Shown piece after piece: positions 1-6,123 of a stretch of DNA of 8,791 nucleotides (position 1 is the first letter of the stretch; every line of letters starts with the position of its first letter). The notes under the pieces are model-generated. The model searched no databases, had not been told where the DNA came from, and worked only from the letters and a program-made list of their open reading frames with translations. The DNA comes from an uncultured Collinsella sp. GTDB taxonomy: Bacteria; Actinomycetota; Coriobacteriia; Coriobacteriales; Coriobacteriaceae. The DNA lies in NCBI GenBank assembly GCA_900556205.1, contig USNX01000039.1, positions 1 through 8,791 of the forward strand, in the 5' to 3' direction. The position numbers and the translations under genes are program-made.

Positions 1-779
1 ACGTGGAGGAGCTCGTGGACGCCGGCGAGATCACGGCAGACGAGGCTCGCGTCCACCCCAACCGTTCGGTCATCACCCGCGCGCTGGGCTCGGACCCCGC
101 CATGTATGCCGACCACTTCACTCTGCATATCGAGGAAGGCGACCGCCTGGTCCTGTGCTCCGACGGCCTCTCGAGCATGATTCCCGATAGCGATATCGAG
201 AACATCGCCACGCAGTCCTCAACCGCGCAAATCTGCGTCGACAACCTAGTGGACGCGGCGCTTGCCGCCGGCGGCCACGACAACGTGACCGTAGTAGTCG
301 TTGACCTGGTTGACGATGGCGTCATGCGCGAGGCGCAACGCGTGCGTCGCCGCAACGTTACTATCGCCGCCATCCTGGCCCTCGTCTTTGTGCTGGCAGC
401 TGGCATCTGGGCCTACACGGGTGTCACCGGCTCGTACTACCTGGGTACCTACCAGGGCAATGTCGCCGTCTGGCGCGGCCTGCCCGGCAAGCCGCTCGGA
501 CTCAAGCTCCACTGGCTCGAAAGCGAAACCAGCATTAAGCTGTCCGACCTGCCCGAAGACACGCAAAACCGCCTCAAGGCGGGCATTCCGCAAACAAGTG
601 TCGACGATGCGCAGGACACGATATCCAAGTACCGCCACCAGATCGACGAGGAGCAGACCCGCCAGGTGATCGACGCGCAAACGATTCGCGACAACACCAA
701 TCAGGGATCAACCTCCGAATCAGATTCCGAGAAAACCGCCGAACAGTCCGCCGAGGCCGAAGCCTCCGATAAGAATTAG
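1..779 (+). CDS. pstP: PP2C-family Ser/Thr protein phosphatase, PstP-like, C-terminal part (5' end outside window)
   Basis: Metal-dependent phosphatase predicted to reverse phosphorylation by the PASTA kinase encoded downstream. The frame is open from the first codon at 3-5 and has no supported start. The GTG at 3 is probably internal, because the N-terminal PP2C motifs are missing. Counting from that codon, the C-terminal PP2C motifs are visible: NRSVITRALG (20-29), LCSDGL with a metal-binding Asp at 54, and GGHDNVT (90-96) with the last conserved Asp at 93. A basic patch RVRRR (113-117) precedes one membrane segment (about 118-138). An extracellular region of about 120 residues follows, ending in a Ser/Glu-rich acidic tail. 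Cytoplasmic PP2C plus one TM plus an external tail is the layout of mycobacterial PstP. The stop lies 16 nt before the SEDS-PBP start, so the two genes are probably co-transcribed. Family assignment is secure; the symbol rests on motifs and gene order. Confidence 0.93.
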   Translation, partial: VEELVDAGEITADEARVHPNRSVITRALGSDPAMYADHFTLHIEEGDRLVLCSDGLSSMIPDSDIENIATQSSTAQICVDNLVDAALAAGGHDNVTVVVVDLVDDGVMREAQRVRRRNVTIAAILALVFVLAAGIWAYTGVTGSYYLGTYQGNVAVWRGLPGKPLGLKLHWLESETSIKLSDLPEDTQNRLKAGIPQTSVDDAQDTISKYRHQIDEEQTRQVIDAQTIRDNTNQGSTSESDSEKTAEQSAEAEASDKN

Positions 780-781
780 AA

Positions 782-787
782 AGGGAG
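782..787 (+). promoter_or_regulatory. Shine-Dalgarno site that sets the SEDS-PBP start at ATG 796
   Basis: AGGGAG lies 8 nt before ATG 796. An in-frame GTG at 787 uses the last base of this site and so cannot be served by it. The ATG is therefore preferred, giving an N-terminus of MSRRNTELLL directly before the first membrane helix. Confidence 0.7.
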
Positions 788-795
788 TGCCGCTT

Positions 796-3666
796 ATGAG
801 TCGCCGCAACACCGAGCTGCTCTTGCTCATCGCCTCGGCGTTCCCCGTCATCCTGCTGTATGCGATGTACGTCCTCACCGCGGGCGCCGCTATCTCCTTT
901 GAGACGCTCGCCGTACCGATCGGCCTCTTTGCCGCCTTTGCCGCGGCACATATCGCCGTGCGCATCTTGGCGCCCGGTGCCGACCCCGCCATCCTGCCCA
1001 TCGTATTTATACTTTCGGGCATCGGCATCACGTTCGTGACGCGTCTCGCCCCCGCTCTCGCCATCTCACAGCTCATCATCCTGTTTGTCTCGGTGGCGCT
1101 CATGGTGGGAACGCTTGCACTGGTCAAAAACCTCGACGTGGTCATGCGCTACAAGTACACCTTTGGCATTATCGGCATCATTCTGCTGATGCTGCCTATC
1201 TTTATCGGCACCACGATCTCGGGCTCCAAGCTGTGGATTCGCATCGCGGGCTTTACCATCCAGCCTGGCGAGTTCGCCAAGGTCTTTATCGTCCTGTTCC
1301 TGGCCGGCTACTTGGCCGAGAACCGCGAGCTGCTCTCCATCTCCAACCGCAAGATCCTGGGCTTTAAGATCCCTCGCCTGCGACTGCTGCTGCCGCTGTT
1401 TGCCGTGTGGGGTGTGTGCCTGCTCGTCGTCGTCTTCGAACGCGACCTGGGTTCGGCCGTGCTGTTCTACACCATCTTCTTGCTGATGCTCTACGTTGCC
1501 ACGGGACGATTCTCGTATGTCGTTATCGGTCTTGCGCTCTTGGCCGTTGGAGCCGTGGGCGCCTACAAGTTCCTGTCGCACGTTCAGGTGCGTTTCCAGG
1601 TTTGGGTCGATCCGTTTAAGGACGCCCAGGGCCAGGGCTACCAGATCGTCCAGTCGCTCTTCTCGCTTGCCGATGGCGGTCTGGTCGGTGTTGGCATCGG
1701 CAACGGCATGGCCAACAACATCCCTGTCGTCGAGTCCGACTTTATCTTCTCGGCTATCGGCGAGGAGATGGGCCTTTTGGGCGGCGGCGCCGTGCTCATC
1801 CTGTTTATGCTCTTTGCCGTGCGTGGCCTCACCACGGCTGCCCGCGCAAAGTCCGACCTTGCCGCCTTTAGCGCCACCGGTCTTACGGCAGCCATCAGCT
1901 TCCAGGCCTTCTTGATCGTTGGCGGCGTAACCCGCCTGATCCCGCTGACCGGCGTCACCTTGCCCTTTATGAGCCAGGGCGGCTCCTCGCTGCTGGCGAG
2001 CTTTATCATCGTCGCGCTCCTGCTGCGCGCCGGTGACGAGGCGACCGGACGCGAGGCCGAGCTTACCGGCACCGGCACCATGGCCGCCATCTCTGACGAT
2101 CAGGTCGCATCTGCCGCTGCCCCGACCGGTACGCGTTTTGCCAGCGCACCTTCCTACAGCCACGGCAACCACTCCGCGGGTTCACGCATGCGTCGTCGCC
2201 TGCTCGACACGCCAGAGTCCGGCGTGCTCGGCCGCGTGGCACTTGCCAACCGTCTGACTCGTGCCGTGTTTGCCTTTACGGCGCTGTTCGCCATCCTTAT
2301 CGGCAACCTCACCTATGTCCAGGTCATCAAGGCAAAGGATTACCAGGACATGCCGACCAACAACCACACCATCGCCCGCTCCAAGTACATCCAGCGTGGC
2401 TCCATCATCACGTCCGACGGCGTGACACTAGCCGAGTCGCTGCAGCAGGAGGACGGCACCTACGCCCGCTCCTACCCCAATGGCAACATGGCCGCGCACG
2501 TGGTGGGCTACGTGAGCCAGCAATACGGCACCGCCGGCATCGAGAGCGTCATGAACGATACGCTCACCGGCTCCAAGGATTACTCCAGCTGGAACAACGC
2601 CATCGCGTCGCTCGCGGGGCAGACCCAGCCGGGCAATACCGCCAAGCTCACCATCGACTCGCGCATCCAGACGGCTGCCGAGCAGGCGCTCAAGGGCTTT
2701 AAGGGCGCTGTGGTGGTCATGGATCCGCGCACCGGTGCGGTCCTTGCGTGCGCGAGCTCGCCCACCTACGACAACACCAACATCGATGCGCTGCTCCAGT
2801 CGGGCGGCGGCGAGGACGGTTCCATGTACGACCGTGCCATGGACGCGCTGTACACCCCGGGCTCGACCTTTAAGGTCGTCACGCTCTCCGCGGCGCTCGA
2901 AACCGGCACCGCCAGCCTTACCAGCACGTACCAGGCGCCCGGTTCCATGGACATCGGCAACGCGCCGGTCACCAACGATGCCAACGAGAGCTACGGCACC
3001 ATCAGCCTGCAGCAGGCCTTCGCCGTGTCGTCCAACGTCGTCTTTGGCCAGGTGGCAAACGAGGTCGGTGCCAGCTCGCTCGTCCAGTTTGCCAACGCCT
3101 TTGGCTACGGCCAAAAGCTCGGTCAGGATCTGACCACCGCGGCTTCCATCATGGCCGACCCGTCGCTTATGACCGAGTGGGAGACCGCTTGGGCAGGCGC
3201 CGGCCAGCCCGTCGGTATGGACCACACGCCTGGCCCGCAGACCACCGTTATGCAGAATTGCGTGATCGCTGCCGCTATCGCCAACAGCGGCGTGGTCATG
3301 GACCCGTTCTTTGTGTCCCAGATACTCGCCCCGGACGGAACCGTGGTTAAGACCACGCAGTCCCGCTCGCTGGGCCAGGCTGTCAGCTCTGCCACGGCCG
3401 ACCAGGTCAAGCAGGCCATGCTCGCCGTCGTCCAGTCCGGTACCGGCACCGATGCCCAGATTCCGGGCGTCAAGGTTGCCGGCAAGACCGGTTCGGCCGA
3501 GACCGGCGGCACCAACGTCAACTCTATGTTTGTTGGCTTTGCACCTTACGATTCACCCACGGTTGCCATCTCGGTAGCCCTGGAGGATTACGACAAACAC
3601 GACGTCGAGGCGGCCAAGATTGCCGGCATCGTCCTGACCGCGGCGCTCGCCGCACAGGGAGCGTGA
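796..3666 (+). CDS. Fused SEDS glycosyltransferase (RodA/FtsW) and class B penicillin-binding transpeptidase (PbpA-like)
   Basis: A 956-residue bifunctional peptidoglycan synthase. Residues 1 to about 412 form a polytopic SEDS domain that polymerises lipid II. It carries QPGEFAK, the family ERDLG motif with the conserved acidic residue Asp217, the GQGYQ...GIGNG...ESDFIFSAIGEE block, and the C-terminal SQGGSSLL motif. Residues 413-488 are a Ser/Thr/Ala-rich linker, predicted cytoplasmic and ending in basic residues. A single TM (about 490-510) then leads to an external transpeptidase with a short PbpA-style pedestal (IQRGSII, GYVSQQYGTAGIE). All three catalytic motifs are intact: STFK with nucleophile Ser690, SSN at 745-747, and KTG at 897-899. 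SEDS proteins and class B PBPs normally act as partners encoded by adjacent genes (RodA-PBP2, FtsW-FtsI); here they are one chain. RodA rather than FtsW is inferred from the pstP...pknB context. The frame is continuous, with unchanged codon bias through the linker. Confidence 0.95.
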   Translation: MSRRNTELLLLIASAFPVILLYAMYVLTAGAAISFETLAVPIGLFAAFAAAHIAVRILAPGADPAILPIVFILSGIGITFVTRLAPALAISQLIILFVSVALMVGTLALVKNLDVVMRYKYTFGIIGIILLMLPIFIGTTISGSKLWIRIAGFTIQPGEFAKVFIVLFLAGYLAENRELLSISNRKILGFKIPRLRLLLPLFAVWGVCLLVVVFERDLGSAVLFYTIFLLMLYVATGRFSYVVIGLALLAVGAVGAYKFLSHVQVRFQVWVDPFKDAQGQGYQIVQSLFSLADGGLVGVGIGNGMANNIPVVESDFIFSAIGEEMGLLGGGAVLILFMLFAVRGLTTAARAKSDLAAFSATGLTAAISFQAFLIVGGVTRLIPLTGVTLPFMSQGGSSLLASFIIVALLLRAGDEATGREAELTGTGTMAAISDDQVASAAAPTGTRFASAPSYSHGNHSAGSRMRRRLLDTPESGVLGRVALANRLTRAVFAFTALFAILIGNLTYVQVIKAKDYQDMPTNNHTIARSKYIQRGSIITSDGVTLAESLQQEDGTYARSYPNGNMAAHVVGYVSQQYGTAGIESVMNDTLTGSKDYSSWNNAIASLAGQTQPGNTAKLTIDSRIQTAAEQALKGFKGAVVVMDPRTGAVLACASSPTYDNTNIDALLQSGGGEDGSMYDRAMDALYTPGSTFKVVTLSAALETGTASLTSTYQAPGSMDIGNAPVTNDANESYGTISLQQAFAVSSNVVFGQVANEVGASSLVQFANAFGYGQKLGQDLTTAASIMADPSLMTEWETAWAGAGQPVGMDHTPGPQTTVMQNCVIAAAIANSGVVMDPFFVSQILAPDGTVVKTTQSRSLGQAVSSATADQVKQAMLAVVQSGTGTDAQIPGVKVAGKTGSAETGGTNVNSMFVGFAPYDSPTVAISVALEDYDKHDVEAAKIAGIVLTAALAAQGA

Positions 3667-3690
3667 TGCCCGTGATCAAAGCGGATACTT

Positions 3691-3730
3691 GTGGCGCGCC
3701 GCGGCCGATGAGCTAGCGGCCACGCGCCAC
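3691..3730 (+). other. GC-rich hairpin between the SEDS-PBP gene and the PASTA kinase gene
   Basis: GTGGCGCG (3691-3698) pairs perfectly with CGCGCCAC (3723-3730). Inside it, GGCCG (3702-3706) can pair with CGGCC (3717-3721). No T-run follows, so it is not a canonical intrinsic terminator. AGCGGCCAC occurs twice here (3715-3723 and 3739-3747). It lies 24 nt after the SEDS-PBP stop in the only sizeable gap of this cluster. It could stabilise mRNA, attenuate transcription weakly, or separate two transcripts. I see no convincing promoter in the gap. Confidence 0.5.
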
Positions 3731-3788
3731 ACGGCCCCAGCGGCCACACATTTGGTACTACACACATCGTTGAGCGAATAGTTATGTT

Positions 3789-3793
3789 AGGAG
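3789..3793 (+). promoter_or_regulatory. Shine-Dalgarno site that sets the kinase start at ATG 3799
   Basis: AGGAG lies 5 nt before ATG 3799. The in-frame ATG at 3784 would place this site inside the coding sequence and has no purine-rich site of its own. Starting at 3799 gives MEQRVLGGRYLL, the usual short lead-in to a PknB-type kinase domain. Confidence 0.72.
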
Positions 3794-3798
3794 CAGGA

Positions 3799-5760
3799 AT
3801 GGAACAGAGGGTCCTCGGGGGAAGATACCTCCTCAAGGATAAGGTGGGAACGGGCGGCATGGCGACCGTCTTTCGTGCACAGGATCAGGTCCTCGACCGC
3901 ACGGTTGCCGTCAAGATCATGCTGCCGCAGTATGCCGGCGACGCCACCTTCGCCGCCCGCTTTAAGCAGGAAGCCCAGGCAGCAGCAGGCCTGTCCTCCC
4001 CCTATATCGTGGGCGTCTACGACTGGGGCAAGGACGGCGACACCTATTACATCGTCATGGAGTACCTGCGCGGTACCGACCTTAAGAGCGGCATCAAGAG
4101 CCACGGGGCCCTCGATCCCAAGAAGGTCGCACAGATTGGCTCGCAGATCAGCTCCGCGCTCTCGGTCGCACACAAGCACGAGATCATCCACCGCGACATT
4201 AAGCCGCAAAACATCATGGTGCTGCCCGACGGCAACATCAAGGTCATGGATTTTGGCATCGCACGCGCCAAGAACAGTCATCTCACGCAGGACAACAACG
4301 TTCTGGGCACCGCCCACTATGTAAGCCCCGAGCAGACCCGTGGTCAGGACCTCGGCCCCACCTCAGACATCTACTCGCTGGGCGTCGTGATGTATGAATG
4401 CGCCACCGGCCGCGTTCCCTTTGACGGTGACGACGCTATCTCGGTCGCACTCAAGCAGGTCAACGAGCTGCCAATTCCGCCGAGCCAGATCAACTCCGGT
4501 GTCGACGCCGACCTTGAGCGCATCATCCTCAAGTGCATGGAGAAGGACCCGGCAAACCGCTTCCAGACCGCCGACGAGCTGCGTCAGGTGCTCAACAGCT
4601 ACCTGTCGGGCCGTGCCGTCAACGTCTCGGAGCCCACGCGCATCATCGGTGCCCCCGGTGAGCTGGGCGCCACCAAGACTCGCGAGCTTTCCGATCAGAC
4701 GCGCGCCATGGTGCGTCCCGTTTCGGGCGTGAGCGGCCAGAATACCGCCCGTAGCTCGGTTTCGGGCTCTACCGGCTCCTACGAGGTCGAAAAGCCCAAA
4801 TCCAACAAGAATAAGATCATCGCCGCCGTGGTAGCAGCCGTTGCCGTCATCGGCATCGTGGTGGCCTTTGCCACAGGACTCTTTGGCGGCGAGCAGGTCA
4901 CCGTGCCCGATGTGCTGGGCAAAGACCAGCAGACTGCCGTCGAGCTGATCAAGCAAGCCGGCCTCGAGGTCGGCACCATCGACCAAAGCTACAACGACGA
5001 TGTCGACGAGGGCAAGGTCGCCGAGCAGACGCCCAACGGCAACACCAAGAAGGCCAAGGGCACCAAGGTGAACCTGGTAATCTCCAAGGGCCCCAAGCCC
5101 TCCGAGAAGGTTGAGGTTCCCCGGCTTGTCGGCTTGACCAAAGACCAGGCCGAGGCCGCGCTGGCAAGCGTTGGCCTGAAGGGCAACGCCTCCGAGGAGG
5201 CCAACGAGGTCGATGAGGGCCAGGTCTTTGAGCAGGGCACCGAAGCCGGTAAGGAAGTCGCGAAGGGCACGACCATCTCGTACAAGGTCTCGAGCGGCCC
5301 AGATACCACGTCCGTCCCCGACCTGACCGACATGACCGAGGCCCAGGCGCGCAACGCCCTCGATATGGCAGGCTTTGGCGTCGACGTGAGCTACCAGGAG
5401 AACGACTCGGTTACCGAGGGCACCGTGATCAGCTGGAACCCCAGCGGCAAGCAGAAGCCCGGCGCCACGATTACCGTCGTCATTGCCAAGAAGTCCGGCA
5501 AGGCCAGCGTTCCGGGCAACCTGTACGGCAAGAGCATCTCCGCCGCCGTCACCGCGCTCAACAACGCCGGTTTCTATAACATCGGCTTCTGTGACCAGAA
5601 CGGCAATCCCGTAAGCGGTAACGAGGATGCCACCGTTACGGGCGTCTCCCCCACCGGCAAGCAGTCCACCGACAGCACGATCACGCTGACGGTCGCGCTT
5701 TCTGGCTCGGGTTCGGGCTCTGGCTCGGGCACGGGTGACGATTCCGGTACGACCAACTAG
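3799..5760 (+). CDS. pknB: Membrane Ser/Thr protein kinase with four PASTA repeats (PknB/PrkC/Stk1 family)
   Basis: A 653-residue receptor-like kinase. The N-terminal kinase domain has the glycine loop GTGGMATVF (17-25), ATP-binding Lys39 in VAVK, catalytic Asp133 in HRDIKPQN, DFG from Asp151, and VSPEQ after the activation loop, so it should be an active RD kinase. In the activation loop Thr163 and Thr171 align with Thr171 and Thr179 of M. tuberculosis PknB, but Asp165 sits where that protein has phospho-acceptor Thr173. A juxtamembrane linker rich in Ser/Thr leads to one TM (about 340-363). Four external PASTA repeats follow (about 367-432, 438-503, 504-569, 569-634); such repeats bind muropeptides or lipid II in this family. 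The fourth is the most divergent and contains a Cys. A Ser-Gly-rich tail (635-653) ends the protein. Likely substrates include the phosphatase and SEDS-PBP encoded upstream (inference). Confidence 0.96.
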   Translation: MEQRVLGGRYLLKDKVGTGGMATVFRAQDQVLDRTVAVKIMLPQYAGDATFAARFKQEAQAAAGLSSPYIVGVYDWGKDGDTYYIVMEYLRGTDLKSGIKSHGALDPKKVAQIGSQISSALSVAHKHEIIHRDIKPQNIMVLPDGNIKVMDFGIARAKNSHLTQDNNVLGTAHYVSPEQTRGQDLGPTSDIYSLGVVMYECATGRVPFDGDDAISVALKQVNELPIPPSQINSGVDADLERIILKCMEKDPANRFQTADELRQVLNSYLSGRAVNVSEPTRIIGAPGELGATKTRELSDQTRAMVRPVSGVSGQNTARSSVSGSTGSYEVEKPKSNKNKIIAAVVAAVAVIGIVVAFATGLFGGEQVTVPDVLGKDQQTAVELIKQAGLEVGTIDQSYNDDVDEGKVAEQTPNGNTKKAKGTKVNLVISKGPKPSEKVEVPRLVGLTKDQAEAALASVGLKGNASEEANEVDEGQVFEQGTEAGKEVAKGTTISYKVSSGPDTTSVPDLTDMTEAQARNALDMAGFGVDVSYQENDSVTEGTVISWNPSGKQKPGATITVVIAKKSGKASVPGNLYGKSISAAVTALNNAGFYNIGFCDQNGNPVSGNEDATVTGVSPTGKQSTDSTITLTVALSGSGSGSGSGTGDDSGTTN

Positions 5761-5810
5761 TCGCCACCCCACCGCCCATCACGGCTCTCGCCGCAAACAT
5801 ATTCGCTCAC

Positions 5811-5852
5811 AGGCGCCCACTTGCTCCCCCAGCAAGCGGGCGCTTCGCTTTT
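5811..5852 (+). terminator. Intrinsic terminator of the phosphatase/SEDS-PBP/kinase cluster
   Basis: GCGCCC (5813-5818) pairs with GGGCGC (5838-5843). After one A/C mismatch, CTTGCT (5820-5825) pairs with AGCAAG (5831-5836) around a CCCCC loop. TTCGCTTTT follows directly. The hairpin begins 50 nt after the kinase stop, on the correct strand. Confidence 0.85.
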
Positions 5853-5860
5853 GACATGGC

Positions 5861-5902
5861 ATGAACCAGAAGAGCCCGGCACCGTGGCGGTGTACCGGGC
5901 TC
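5861..5902 (-). terminator. Hairpin terminator downstream of tRNA-Arg
   Basis: GAGCCCGG (5872-5879) pairs with CCGGGCTC (5895-5902), and CACCG (5880-5884) with CGGTG (5888-5892) around a TGG loop, leaving a 2-nt bulge. Read on the minus strand, the stem is followed by TTCTGGTTCAT, which is only moderately T-rich. It starts 10 nt after the tRNA CCA end. It could also act as a backup terminator for plus-strand transcripts. Confidence 0.65.
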
Positions 5903-5912
5903 GATATTCCTC

Positions 5913-5988
5913 TGGTGCCCCCGGGCGGATTCGAACCGTCGACACCCGCTTTAGGAGAGCGGTGCTCTATCCCCTGAGCTACGGAGGC
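5913..5988 (-). tRNA. tRNA-Arg (anticodon CCU, reads AGG), CCA end encoded
   Basis: The minus strand folds into a full 76-nt cloverleaf. The acceptor stem is GCCTCCG/CGGGGGC with one T-G wobble at 4-69. The D stem is GCTC/GAGC, the anticodon stem CCGCT/AGCGG with loop CTCCTAA, and the T loop TTCGAAT, followed by discriminator A and a genomic CCA. The anticodon complement is at 5953-5955. The T stem GACGG/CCGCC contains an A50-C64 mismatch (positions 5939 and 5925), which is unusual. The tRNA serves arginine AGG codons, which I expect to be rare in such a GC-rich genome. It lies convergent to the kinase cluster, with a hairpin terminator just downstream. Confidence 0.95.
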
Positions 5989-6046
5989 ATGTTGTACTAG
6001 TGTAGCAGATTTACTGCATCGCAATACGTCGCATGACTAGACTTCG

Positions 6047-6115
6047 AAGTTGCGGTGGAATAGTTCCTGTCTGAAGCATCTAAAGCCGTATTTAGGAACT
6101 ATTTCACCGCAACTT
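6047..6115. repeat. Long near-perfect inverted repeat (22-nt arms, 25-nt spacer)
   Basis: The left arm 6047-6068 begins AAGTTGCGGTG and ends AGTTCCT. The right arm 6094-6115 is its reverse complement except at one position: G6058 faces T6104, a G-U wobble in plus-strand RNA and an A-C mismatch in minus-strand RNA. The spacer 6069-6093 includes most of a small CTAAA/TTTAG hairpin. The element ends 8 nt past the DUF956 stop codon and lies in DNA visibly richer in A and T than the flanking genes. No T-run follows on either strand, so it is not a standard intrinsic terminator. It has no coding capacity and no clear target-site duplication. It may be a dispersed REP- or MITE-like element, or a 3' mRNA-stabilising structure for the PTS operon. 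Confidence 0.85.
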
Positions 6116-6123
6116 ATGAGGAG

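Noticed and set aside
3..5. GTG as the start codon of the phosphatase
   Set aside because: A PP2C domain needs about 170 more N-terminal residues with the first metal-binding motifs. The visible part begins mid-domain, so the gene is cut by the window edge.
1066..2172. Long open frame on the minus strand opposite the SEDS domain (368 codons)
   Set aside because: It is antisense to an unmistakable SEDS domain. Its product is rich in Gln, Asp, Gly and His with no recognisable domain, as expected for the complement of GC-biased codons.
3752..3788. Possible promoter for the kinase gene (TTGGTA followed by AT-containing DNA)
   Set aside because: No -10 hexamer at normal spacing resembles the consensus, and any transcript would start almost on the ribosome binding site.
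5701..5736. Short tandem DNA repeat as a separate repeat element or CRISPR-like array
   Set aside because: It is simply Ser-Gly codons in the kinase C-terminal tail; there are no spacers and no repeat units beyond the coding sequence.
4363..5772. Long open frame on the minus strand opposite the kinase and PASTA repeats (469 codons)
   Set aside because: Its apparent repeats are only the complement of the PASTA repeats. There is no family resemblance or supported start, and it covers the whole sense C-terminal coding region.
5999..6024. Possible tRNA promoter on the minus strand (TTGCGA and TACACT)
   Set aside because: The TACACT box is well placed 10 nt before the tRNA, but the spacer to TTGCGA is only 14 nt. 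Too weak to list as a feature.
5913..6123. tRNA-associated integration (att) site with the inverted repeat as part of an integrated element
   Set aside because: No second copy of the tRNA 3' end, no integrase and no cargo genes are visible. The genes on both sides are ordinary housekeeping and sugar-uptake genes.
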